Shown piece after piece: positions 18,377 through 26,139 of a DNA stretch of 64,000 nt. The DNA lies in contig NZ_SSBK01000005.1 of assembly GCF_004795035.1 (NCBI RefSeq), positions 1 through 64,000 on the forward strand. Direction: 5' to 3'. Source of the stretch: Streptomyces sp. A0958 (lineage in GTDB: Bacteria > Actinomycetota > Actinomycetes > Streptomycetales > Streptomycetaceae). Positions within the stretch are counted from its first letter, which is position 1, and each line of letters opens with the position of its first letter. Below the pieces are notes generated by a model, which was not told the DNA's origin, did not search any database, and was given only the letters and a program-made list of their open reading frames with translations. Made by a program: the position numbers and the translations under genes.

Positions 18377-18627
18377 GCCGGGTGGAGCAGCCCGCCCGGC
18401 GGCCGCCCCCGCAGTACGCGGGAGCCGGTGTTTTGTCAGGTGAGGCGGCCATCAACCATGATGATCGCCGGGCGGCGCGCATGATCCGGCTCCGCCCGGA
18501 ACGGAGCACAAACGGGCAGTGAACTCCCGCTTCCGTTCATCCGATAGCCTCTGCCGACATGCCGCCGGCCGCATCAGGCCGCACTGTCGCGTGCCGATCC
18601 GTGTCAGCACCCAAGGAGTGAGTTCGT

Positions 18628-20454
18628 CTGTCGACCGCCATTCTCACAGGTGCTCCGCTGCCCGGATCGTCACTGGAGGGCGATCTGCGGTCGCTGGGCT
18701 TCGACGTCCAGGCAGCCGCCGATGTCACCGAAGCGGCCACGCTGCTGTCCGCCGTCCCGGCCGGGGACCGGGTCGCGCTCGTCGACCCCCGTTTCGTCGG
18801 CCACCGCCACGCCCTGCGGCTCGCGCTGACCGACCCGCGCTTCCCCGCGGCGGCCGTGCCCGGCGCCCTGACCGCCCAGGCCGAGGCGCGCCCCGCCCTC
18901 ATCGGCGCGCTTCGCACCACCACCGAGGCCGTCGGCGCCGGAGTGCCCACCGGCGGCAGCACCGCCACGGTCACCGACCGCACCGTGCCCGGCCGGCTCG
19001 CGGCCACCATGGAGGCCGAGGGCACCGAGGTGCAGCGCCCCGAACTCGGCTCGCTCGTCGCCACCGTGCCCACGGACGACGCCGCCCGCGCCGCCGCGCA
19101 CTCCGGCGTCGAGGCCGTGGACGACGAGGCGGTCCGGCTGCGCAGCGCCGTGAAGGCCCGCGACGGCTTCTTCACCACCCATTTCATCAGCCCGTACTCG
19201 CGCTACATCGCCCGCTGGTGCGCACGCCGGGGCCTCACCCCGAACCAGGTCACCACCGCGTCCCTGCTCACCGCGCTGATAGCGGCCGGCTGCGCGGCCA
19301 CCGGCACCCGCGGCGGATACGTCGCGGCGGGCGTCCTGCTCCTGTTCTCGTTCGTCCTGGACTGCACCGACGGGCAACTCGCCCGCTACTCGCTCCAGTA
19401 CTCCACGATGGGCGCCTGGCTGGACGCCACCTTCGACCGCGCCAAGGAGTACGCCTACTACGCGGGCCTCGCCCTCGGCGCGGCGCGCGGCGGCGACGAC
19501 GTCTGGGCGCTGGCGCTCGGCGCGATGGTCCTCCAGTCCTGCCGCCATGTCATCGACTTCTCGTTCAACGAGGCCAACCACGACGCGGTGGCGAACTCCA
19601 GCCCCACGGCCGCCCTCTCCGACAAGCTCGACAGCGTCGGCTGGACGGTCTGGGTGCGCCGGATGATCGTGCTCCCGATCGGTGAGCGCTGGGCGATGAT
19701 CGCCGTACTCACCGCCGTCACCACCCCGCGCATCGTCTTCTACGCCCTGCTGATCGGATGCGCCTTCGCGGCCTGCTACACCACCGCCGGCCGCCTCCTG
19801 CGCTCCCTGACCCGCAAGGCCCGCCGCACCGACCGCGCCGCCCAGGCCCTCGCGGACCTCGCCGACTCCGGACCGCTCGCCCAGCTCGTCGCCGCCCGCG
19901 GACCCCGTGTCCCCGGCGCCTGGAGCGCCCCGGTGCTGGCCGTCGTCGGAGCCGGCGCACTGATCGCCGCCGCGCTCCAGCAGCCCTTCGGCAGCCGGCA
20001 GACGGTCATCGCCGCCGTCTTCTACGCCCTCTGCTCCGGCATAGCCGTGGCCCGGCCCCTCAAGGGCGCGCTCGACTGGCTCGTCCCCCCCGTCTTCCGC
20101 GCCGCCGAGTACTGCACGATCCTCATCCTGGCCGCCCGCAGTGACATCGACGGGGCGCTCCCGGCGGCCTTCGGGCTCGTCTCGGCCGTCGCCTACCATC
20201 ACTACGACACGGTGTACCGCATCCGGGGCGGCACCGGCGCCCCGCCCCGGTGGCTGGTGCGCACGGTCGGCGGACACGAGGGCCGGACCCTGGTCGTGGC
20301 CGTGTTCGCCGCCGCACTCACCGGAGCCTCCGGCTTCACCACGGCGCTCACCGTGCTCGCCGTGGCCGTGGCAGTGGTCGTGCTGGTGGAGTCCATCCGC
20401 TTCTGGGTGTCCTCCGGGGCGCCCGCCGTTCACGACGAAGGAGAACCCGCATGA
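18628..20454 (+). CDS. CDP-alcohol phosphotransferase with degenerate nucleotidyltransferase-like N-terminus
   Basis: Probably 608 residues, starting at CTG 18628 (protein start STAILTGAPLPG): AAGGAG is nine bases upstream, TGA at 18619 closes the frame behind it, and no ATG, GTG or TTG occurs before GTG 18856. Residues 1-190 look like a worn-down GT-A nucleotidyltransferase lacking the LAAGxGxR loop. Then comes the CDP-alcohol phosphotransferase domain with intact DCTDGQLARYS, MGAWLDATFD (all four Asp). Further membrane helices fill the C-terminal half. It should move a phospho-alcohol from CDP to an acceptor. First gene of a seven-gene operon; ATGA overlap with the next. Confidence 0.8.
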   Translation: MSTAILTGAPLPGSSLEGDLRSLGFDVQAAADVTEAATLLSAVPAGDRVALVDPRFVGHRHALRLALTDPRFPAAAVPGALTAQAEARPALIGALRTTTEAVGAGVPTGGSTATVTDRTVPGRLAATMEAEGTEVQRPELGSLVATVPTDDAARAAAHSGVEAVDDEAVRLRSAVKARDGFFTTHFISPYSRYIARWCARRGLTPNQVTTASLLTALIAAGCAATGTRGGYVAAGVLLLFSFVLDCTDGQLARYSLQYSTMGAWLDATFDRAKEYAYYAGLALGAARGGDDVWALALGAMVLQSCRHVIDFSFNEANHDAVANSSPTAALSDKLDSVGWTVWVRRMIVLPIGERWAMIAVLTAVTTPRIVFYALLIGCAFAACYTTAGRLLRSLTRKARRTDRAAQALADLADSGPLAQLVAARGPRVPGAWSAPVLAVVGAGALIAAALQQPFGSRQTVIAAVFYALCSGIAVARPLKGALDWLVPPVFRAAEYCTILILAARSDIDGALPAAFGLVSAVAYHHYDTVYRIRGGTGAPPRWLVRTVGGHEGRTLVVAVFAAALTGASGFTTALTVLAVAVAVVVLVESIRFWVSSGAPAVHDEGEPA

Positions 20455-21188
20455 TCGGCCTCGTACTGGCAGCCGGCGCAGGACGGCGCCTGCGCCCCTA
20501 CACCGACACGCTGCCCAAGGCGCTCGTGCCGGTGGACGGCGACAGGACGATCCTCGACCTCACGCTGGCCAACTTCGCCGAGATCGGGCTCACCGAGGTC
20601 GCGATCGTCGTCGGCTACCGCAAGGAGGCCGTCTACGAGCGCAAGGAGAAGCTGGAGGCGCAGTACGGCCTGAAGCTCACCCTCATCGACAACGACAAGG
20701 CCGAGGAGTGGAACAACGCCTACTCCCTGTGGTGCGCGCGTGAGGTTCTGAAGCGCGGGGTGCTTCTCGCCAACGGCGACACCGTCCACCCGGTCTCCGT
20801 CGAGCGGACCCTGCTGGCCGCGCGCGGCGACGGCAAGCAGATCATCCTGGCCCTCGACACGGTGAAGCAGCTCGCCGACGAGGAGATGAAGGTCGTCGTC
20901 GAGGACGGCAAGGGCGTCCGCCGGATCACCAAGCTGATGGACCCGGCCGAGGCCACCGGCGAGTACATCGGCCTCACCCTCATCGAGGCCGAGGCCGCCG
21001 AGGAACTGGCCGATGCCCTGAAGGCCACCTTCGAGCGCGACCCGGACCTGTACTACGAGGACGGCTACCAGGAGCTCGTCAACCGCGGCTTCACCGTCGA
21101 CGTCGCCCCCATCGGTGACGTGAGCTGGGTCGAGATCGACAACCACGACGACCTCGCGAAGGGCCGGGAGATCGCGTGCCGGTACTGA
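20451..21188 (+). CDS. Sugar-/polyol-phosphate nucleotidyltransferase, LicC/IPCT-like
   Basis: A 245-residue GT-A fold enzyme. MIGLVLAAGAGRRLRPYTD is the nucleotide-binding loop, KALVPVDG carries the conserved Lys, and WNNAYSLWCAREVL near residue 88 resembles LicC-type and inositol-1-phosphate cytidylyltransferases. LLANGDTVHP near 106 supplies the metal-binding Asp. The setting between two CDP-alcohol phosphotransferases implies CTP as donor and a CDP-alcohol as product. ATG at 20451 overlaps the previous stop and follows GAAGGAG. Substrate could be glycerol phosphate, inositol phosphate or another polyol phosphate. Confidence 0.82.
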   Translation: MIGLVLAAGAGRRLRPYTDTLPKALVPVDGDRTILDLTLANFAEIGLTEVAIVVGYRKEAVYERKEKLEAQYGLKLTLIDNDKAEEWNNAYSLWCAREVLKRGVLLANGDTVHPVSVERTLLAARGDGKQIILALDTVKQLADEEMKVVVEDGKGVRRITKLMDPAEATGEYIGLTLIEAEAAEELADALKATFERDPDLYYEDGYQELVNRGFTVDVAPIGDVSWVEIDNHDDLAKGREIACRY

Positions 21189-22237
21189 CCCGACTCATCC
21201 CCTCCCCGGTCTTCGTCGACATCAGCCGGGGCGCCATGCACGACCTGGCCGGCCTCCTCGCCGACCAGCGGATCTCCGCCTCCGGCAAGCTCGCCATCGC
21301 GATCAGCGGCGGCTCGGGCCAGGCCCTGCGCGAGAAGCTGGCACCGGCCCTGCCGGGCGCCGACTGGTACCGCGTCCCGGACGGCAGCATCGACGCCGCG
21401 GTGCAGCTGGCCGACGACATCAAGGGCAAGCGCTACGACGCCGTGGTCGGCCTCGGCGGCGGCAAGATCATCGACGTGGCGAAGTACGCCGCGGCCCGGG
21501 TCGGCCTGCCGCTGGTCTCGGTCGCCACGAACCTCGCCCACGACGGCCTCTGCTCGCCGGTCGCCACCCTGGACAACGACAACGGCCGCGGCTCCTACGG
21601 CGTGCCCATGCCCATCGCCATGGTGATCGACCTGTCGGTGATCCGCGACGCCCCGGACCGCTTCGTGCGCTCCGGCATCGGCGACGCGATCTCCAACATC
21701 TCCGCCATCGCCGACTGGGAGCTCTCGCACCAGGTCAACAGCGAACAGATCGACGGCCTTGCCGCCGCCATGGCCCGTACCGCCGGCGAGGCCGTCCTGC
21801 GCCACCCCGGCACCGTCGAGGACGACGAGTTCCTCACCGTCCTCGCCGAGTCGCTGGTGCTCTCCGGCATCGCCATCTCGATCAGCGGCGACACCCGGCC
21901 CTCGTCCGGCGCCTGCCACGAGATCAGCCACGCCTTCGACCTGCTCTTCCCCAAACGGGCCGCCAGCCACGGCGAGCAGGTCGGGCTCGGCGCCGCCTTC
22001 GCCATGCACCTGCGCGGGGCCCACCAGGAGTCCGGCCTCTTCGCCGAGGTGCTGCGCAGGCACGGCCTGCCGGTGCGGCCCGAGGAGATCGGTTTCACCG
22101 TCGACGAGTTCGTCCAGGCCGTCGAGTACGCCCCCCAGACCCGTCCGGGACGCTTCACGGTCCTGGAACACCTCAGCCTGTCCACCGACCAGATCAGGGA
22201 CGCGTACGCCGACTATGCCAAGACCATCAGTAGCTGA
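21176..22237 (+). CDS. Glycerol-1-phosphate-dehydrogenase-like (iron-containing ADH fold) enzyme
   Basis: A 353-residue dehydroquinate-synthase/iron-ADH fold protein. GLGGGKIIDVAKYAA near residue 93 binds NAD(P); SVATNLAHDGLCSPVATL near 117 and ISGDTRPSSGACHEISHAFD near 234 match the metal and phosphate boxes of sn-glycerol-1-phosphate dehydrogenases (EgsA/AraM), including the Asp and His ligands. It would reduce dihydroxyacetone phosphate or a similar keto-phosphate to a G1P-type polyol phosphate, the substrate for the preceding nucleotidyltransferase. GTG at 21176 overlaps the preceding gene by 13 bases. G1P chemistry is typical of archaeal lipids and rare in bacteria. Confidence 0.8.
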   Translation: MPVLTRLIPSPVFVDISRGAMHDLAGLLADQRISASGKLAIAISGGSGQALREKLAPALPGADWYRVPDGSIDAAVQLADDIKGKRYDAVVGLGGGKIIDVAKYAAARVGLPLVSVATNLAHDGLCSPVATLDNDNGRGSYGVPMPIAMVIDLSVIRDAPDRFVRSGIGDAISNISAIADWELSHQVNSEQIDGLAAAMARTAGEAVLRHPGTVEDDEFLTVLAESLVLSGIAISISGDTRPSSGACHEISHAFDLLFPKRAASHGEQVGLGAAFAMHLRGAHQESGLFAEVLRRHGLPVRPEEIGFTVDEFVQAVEYAPQTRPGRFTVLEHLSLSTDQIRDAYADYAKTISS

Positions 22238-22994
22238 ACTCCGCCCGGTCGTTCACCCCCCGGGCGTCAAGGACCGGCGCAGCGGTGAACACTGGGCGGG
22301 CCGGATATACATGCGCGAGATCTCGCTGCGCGTGGACCGGTATCTGGTGAACACCAAGGTGACGCCCAACCAGCTCACCTACCTGATGACCGTCGCCGGT
22401 GTGCTCGCCGCCCCGGCCCTGCTCGTGCCCGGCATCACCGGCGCGGTGCTCGGTGTCGTCATGGTCCAGCTCTACCTGCTGCTCGACTGCGTCGACGGCG
22501 AGGTGGCGCGCTGGAAGAAGCAGTTCTCGCTCGGCGGGGTCTACCTGGACCGGGTCGGCGCCTACCTGTGCGACGCGGCCGTGCTCGTCGGCTTCGGCCT
22601 GCGCGCCGCCGACCTGTGGGGCACCGGGCGGATCGACTGGCTCTGGGCGTTCCTCGGAACCCTCGCCGCGCTCGGCGCGATCCTGATCAAGGCCGAGACG
22701 GACCTCGTCGGCGTCGCCCGCCACCAGGGCGGGCTGCCGCCCGTCAAGGAGTCCGCGTCCGAGCCGCGCTCCTCCGGCATGGCGTTCGCCCGCCGGGCCG
22801 CCGGTGCGCTCAAGTTCCACCGGCTGATCCTGTGCGTCGAGGCATCGCTGGTCATCCTGGTCGCGGCCGTCCTGGACGAGGTCAGGGACGACTTCTTCTT
22901 CAGCCGTCTCGCGGTCGCGGTCCTGGCCGGCATCGCCCTGCTGCAGACCCTGCTGCACCTCGTGTCGGTCCTGGCATCGAGCAGGCTGAAGTGA
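22215..22994 (+). CDS. CDP-alcohol phosphotransferase lacking the fourth motif Asp
   Basis: A 259-residue membrane protein with several helices. The family motif begins normally, LLDCVDGEVARWKKQF near residue 90, but continues GGVYLDRVGAYLCD: where the fourth Asp of D-x2-DG-x2-AR-x8-G-x3-D-x3-D should stand there is Ala. Codons GAC CGG GTC GGC GCC confirm this. In characterised enzymes that Asp is the proposed general base. It may use another base or be a non-catalytic partner. ATG at 22215 overlaps the dehydrogenase gene by 23 bases, so translation is probably coupled. Confidence 0.82.
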   Translation: MPRPSVAELRPVVHPPGVKDRRSGEHWAGRIYMREISLRVDRYLVNTKVTPNQLTYLMTVAGVLAAPALLVPGITGAVLGVVMVQLYLLLDCVDGEVARWKKQFSLGGVYLDRVGAYLCDAAVLVGFGLRAADLWGTGRIDWLWAFLGTLAALGAILIKAETDLVGVARHQGGLPPVKESASEPRSSGMAFARRAAGALKFHRLILCVEASLVILVAAVLDEVRDDFFFSRLAVAVLAGIALLQTLLHLVSVLASSRLK

Positions 22995-23875
22995 GCACAC
23001 CCATGAAACTCGGCGCGGTCATCATCACGATGGGCAACCGCCCGGCCGAACTGCGCGCCCTGCTCGACTCGGTCGCCGCCCAGGACGGCGACCGGATCGA
23101 GGTGGTCGTCGTCGGCAACGGCTCGCCCGTCCCCGACGTCCCCGCGGGCGTGCGGACCGTCGAGCTGCCCGAGAACCTCGGCATCCCCGGCGGCCGGAAC
23201 GTCGGCATCGAGGCCTTCGGGCCCTCCGGCGCCGACGTGGACGCCCTGCTCTTCCTGGACGACGACGGGCTGCTGCCCCTCACCGACACCGCCGAGCTGT
23301 GCCGGCAGGCGTTCGCGGACGACCCCCGGCTCGGCATCATCAGCTTCCGGATCGCCGATCCGGAGACCGGTGTCACCCAGCGCCGGCACGTGCCGCGGCT
23401 GCGCGCCGCCGACCCGATGCGCTCGTCGCGGGTGACGACGTTCCTGGGCGGCGCCAACGCGGTGCGCACCCGGGTCCTCGCCGAGGTCGGCCCGCTGCCG
23501 GGCGACTTCTTCTACGCGCACGAGGAGACCGACCTCGCCTGGCGTGCGCTGGACGCCGGCTGGCTGATCGACTACCGCGCGGACATGGTCCTGCACCACC
23601 CCGCCACGGCCCCGTCCCGGCATGCCGTCTACCACCGCATGGTGGCCCGCAACCGGGTCTGGCTGGCCCGCCGCAACCTCCCCGCGCCGCTCGTCCCGGT
23701 GTACCTGGGCGTGTGGATGCTGCTGACCCTGCTGCGCAGGCCGTCCGGCACCGCGCTGAAGGCCTGGTTCGGAGGCTTCCGGGAGGGCTGGACGACGCCG
23801 TGCGGACCTCGCCGCCCGATGAAGTGGCGTACGGTGTGGCGACTGACCAGGCTTGGCCGCCCTCCGGTGATCTGA
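22991..23875 (+). CDS. Family 2 glycosyltransferase
   Basis: A 294-residue GT-A glycosyltransferase. GAVIITMGNRPAELRALLDS opens the Rossmann-like domain, NLGIPGGRNVGIEA near residue 62 is the GT2 loop, LLFLDDDGLL near 86 holds the metal-binding DDD, and FFYAHEETDLAWRALDAGW near 173 carries the ETDLAWR catalytic region of rhamnosyl- or galactofuranosyl-type transferases. The tail has one hydrophobic segment. GTG at 22991 overlaps the previous stop by four bases. It probably adds a sugar to the polymer or lipid made by this operon. Confidence 0.88.
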   Translation: MSTPMKLGAVIITMGNRPAELRALLDSVAAQDGDRIEVVVVGNGSPVPDVPAGVRTVELPENLGIPGGRNVGIEAFGPSGADVDALLFLDDDGLLPLTDTAELCRQAFADDPRLGIISFRIADPETGVTQRRHVPRLRAADPMRSSRVTTFLGGANAVRTRVLAEVGPLPGDFFYAHEETDLAWRALDAGWLIDYRADMVLHHPATAPSRHAVYHRMVARNRVWLARRNLPAPLVPVYLGVWMLLTLLRRPSGTALKAWFGGFREGWTTPCGPRRPMKWRTVWRLTRLGRPPVI

Positions 23876-23981
23876 GAGGCTCGCCTCTGGGAGCATGAGG
23901 CGTATTTTTCTTGTCGGGACCTGTCCGCCCTGAGCCGCGCCCGCGACTGGCTGCGCATTTTGAATACGAGAGTTTCTTCTG

Positions 23982-24911
23982 GTGAGTGACACAACCCATG
24001 GTGGTGCGGTTGCGCTGGGCAGCCCGCCATCGGCCGACGACGGCCTGAGCGCGGCCGAGCTGGCCGCGAAGTACGGTCTGGCGGTCAGCGGCGCCCGGCC
24101 CGGACTCCGTGAATACGTGAGCCAGCTCCGCGGGCGGCGCCATTTCATCCTGGCGTTCTCCCGGGCGAAGCTGACCGCCCAGTACAGCCAGGCGAAGCTG
24201 GGGCAGCTGTGGCAGGTGGCGACCCCGCTCCTGAACGCCGCGGTCTACTTCCTCATCTTCGGACTGATCCTCGGTACGCGGAAGGGCTTCACGCAGGACG
24301 TCTTCATCCCGTTCCTGGTGACCGGGGTGTTCGTCTTCACCTTCACCCAGAACTCCGTGATGGCCGGCGTCCGCTCCATCTCCGGGAACCTCGGGCTGGT
24401 CCGGGCACTGCACTTCCCGCGGGCCTCGCTGCCGATCTCCTTCTCGCTCCAGCAGCTCCAGCAACTGCTGTACTCGATGATCGTGCTGCTCGCGGTCACG
24501 GTCGGATTCGGCAGCTACCCGCGCCTGTCGTGGCTGCTGGTCGTCCCGGCCCTGGCGATGCAGTTCTTCTTCAACACCGGACTGGCGCTCGCCATGGCGA
24601 GGCTCGGGGCGAAGACCCCCGACCTGGCCCAGCTGATGCCGTTCGTCATGCGCACCTGGATGTACGCGTCCGGGGTCATGTTCTCCATCCCGGTGATGCT
24701 CGCGGACAAGCCGGCCTGGATCACCGACGTGCTCCAGTACAACCCGGCGGCGATCTACATGGACCTGGTCCGGTTCGCCCTGATCGACGGTTACGGCTCC
24801 GAGAACCTGCCCGACCACGTCTGGGCGGTCGCCCTGGCCTGGTCGATCGTGGTGGGCCTGGTGGGCTTCGTGTACTTCTGGAAGGCAGAGGAACGGTACG
24901 GCCGTGGCTGA
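23982..24911 (+). CDS. ABC-2 type exporter permease, TagG/Wzm-like
   Basis: A 309-residue ABC-2 permease with a 55-residue cytoplasmic N-terminus and six hydrophobic segments. YSQAKLGQLWQVATPLLNAA near residue 67 and the terminal FWKAEERYGRG are characteristic of polysaccharide and teichoic-acid exporters (Wzm, TagG). It follows a 106-base gap that has small AT-rich islands, so it may have its own promoter, and overlaps the ATPase gene by eight bases. It should flip or export the product of the upstream genes across the membrane. Confidence 0.9.
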   Translation: MSDTTHGGAVALGSPPSADDGLSAAELAAKYGLAVSGARPGLREYVSQLRGRRHFILAFSRAKLTAQYSQAKLGQLWQVATPLLNAAVYFLIFGLILGTRKGFTQDVFIPFLVTGVFVFTFTQNSVMAGVRSISGNLGLVRALHFPRASLPISFSLQQLQQLLYSMIVLLAVTVGFGSYPRLSWLLVVPALAMQFFFNTGLALAMARLGAKTPDLAQLMPFVMRTWMYASGVMFSIPVMLADKPAWITDVLQYNPAAIYMDLVRFALIDGYGSENLPDHVWAVALAWSIVVGLVGFVYFWKAEERYGRG

Positions 24912-25689
24912 CGACAACACCGCGGGGCGCGTCCCCACCGTGATCGCCGACGACGTGCACATCGTGTACCGGGTCAACGGCGGCGGCGGTGGCAAGGGCG
25001 GAGCCACCGCGGCCCTGAGCCGGATACTGCGCCGCGACAAGGGCGTGGAGCGCGGGGTGCGCAAGGTCCACGCCGTGCGCGGCGTCACCTTCACCGCCTA
25101 CCGGGGCGAGGCGATCGGTCTCATCGGGACGAACGGCTCCGGCAAGTCGACCCTGCTGCGGGCCATCGCCGGTCTCCTGCCGACCGAGAGCGGCAGCGTC
25201 TACACGGACGGGCAGCCCTCGCTGCTCGGCGTCAACGCCGCGCTGATGAGCGACCTGACCGGCGAGCGCAACGTGGTCCTGGGCGGACTCGCGATGGGGA
25301 TGAGCCGCGAGGAGATCCGCGAGCGCTACCAGGAGATCGTCGACTTCTCCGGCATCAACGAGAAGGGCGACTTCATCACCCTGCCCATGCGTACGTACTC
25401 CTCCGGCATGGCCGCCCGCCTCCGCTTCTCCATCGCGGCCGCCAAGAACCACGACGTCCTCATGATCGACGAGGCGCTGGCGACCGGTGACCGCAAGTTC
25501 CAGATCCGCTCCGAGGCGCGGATCAGGGAGCTGCGCAAGGAGGCCGGGACCGTCTTCCTGGTGAGCCACAGCAACAAGTCGATCAGGGACACCTGCGACC
25601 GGGTGCTGTGGCTGGAGAAGGGCGAACTGCTCATGGACGGCCCGACCGAAGAGGTCCTCAAGGCCTACGAGCGGGAGACCGGCAAGTAG
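24904..25689 (+). CDS. ABC exporter ATPase, TagH/Wzt-like
   Basis: A 261-residue ATPase. Walker A is GLIGTNGSGKSTLLRAI near residue 72, the signature is TYSSGMAARLRFSIA near 161, and Walker B is DVLMIDEAL near 181, followed by the switch His in VFLVSHSNKSIRDTC. The spacing and the YSSGM signature are those of Wzt/TagH exporters. A Gly/Ser-rich insert near residue 22 is unusual. It has no C-terminal carbohydrate-binding domain, so it resembles TagH-type rather than Wzt of O9a type. GTG at 24904 is translationally coupled to the permease. Confidence 0.92.
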   Translation: MADDNTAGRVPTVIADDVHIVYRVNGGGGGKGGATAALSRILRRDKGVERGVRKVHAVRGVTFTAYRGEAIGLIGTNGSGKSTLLRAIAGLLPTESGSVYTDGQPSLLGVNAALMSDLTGERNVVLGGLAMGMSREEIRERYQEIVDFSGINEKGDFITLPMRTYSSGMAARLRFSIAAAKNHDVLMIDEALATGDRKFQIRSEARIRELRKEAGTVFLVSHSNKSIRDTCDRVLWLEKGELLMDGPTEEVLKAYERETGK

Positions 25690-25718
25690 GACGCACCGAC
25701 CCCGCGTCACGCACCGGG

Positions 25719-25750
25719 CGGCCTCCGCCGGACCCTTCCGGCGGGGGCCG
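25719..25750 (+). terminator. Strong GC hairpin ending the polymer operon
   Basis: CGGCCTCCGCCGGA at 25719-25732 pairs, with one mismatch, with TTCCGGCGGGGGCCG at 25736-25750. It lies 30 bases after the ATPase stop and separates this operon from the hopanoid operon. Confidence 0.65.
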
Positions 25751-25860
25751 TGCCGTGTCCGGATCATGGACCGGGCCCCGAAGATCCACGCCTCGTCGTA
25801 CGGCGCCCGCCGCGATCTCCTCCCGCCGGATGACGTGAACGCCTCCCGGTGGTAGCAAAG

Positions 25861-25888
25861 TTGACGCAGGCCACAGGTCCCGTACCGT
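25861..25888 (+). promoter_or_regulatory. Candidate housekeeping promoter of hopanoid operon
   Basis: TTGACG at 25861-25866 and TACCGT at 25883-25888 are 16 bases apart, close to the streptomycete HrdB consensus. The resulting leader would be about 240 bases and includes GTACA/TGTAC inverted repeats at 25921-25938 and a short reading frame at 26077. Nothing else was recognised in 25751-26076. Confidence 0.45.
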
Positions 25889-26076
25889 GCGGCCCGTACC
25901 CCGGCGTTTGGATGAGCGTTGTACAACGTAAGCTGTACCGGTGCTGATTCGCCGCACCTGGGGCGATACCGCCTGGGCGGACGGCCCGTAGCCGTCCTCC
26001 GCACTCGGGACGGCGGGCGGCGTGTCCGGAATGGGATGTTTTGGGTCAGCAGTGTAGAACGGGAGATGTGACGGCT

Positions 26077-26139
26077 ATGACGGAAGATCTCCAGCTCCGA
26101 GGTGCTCACGCCGTCCCCGCGCAGGGCGGTCCGCAGTGA
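26077..26139 (+). CDS. Candidate 20-residue leader peptide coupled to hpnC
   Basis: ATG at 26077 follows GGGAGA by ten bases and encodes MTEDLQLRGAHAVPAQGGPQ. Its stop TGA at 26137 overlaps the GTG start of hpnC (GTGA), the same arrangement used between genes later in the operon. It may be a translated leader that couples ribosomes onto hpnC, because hpnC itself has no good ribosome site. It resembles no protein I know. Chance is possible at this length. Confidence 0.4.
   Translation: MTEDLQLRGAHAVPAQGGPQ

Noticed and set aside
18433..18455. TTGTCAGGT upstream of the polymer operon as another damage-type promoter
   Set aside because: The -10 at the fixed 8-base spacing reads CATCAA instead of TAnnnT.
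25941..25991. GTG-initiated 16-codon frame with two Trp in the hopanoid leader (a possible attenuator peptide)
   Set aside because: No ribosome site, no mutually exclusive hairpins after it, and no tryptophan genes nearby.
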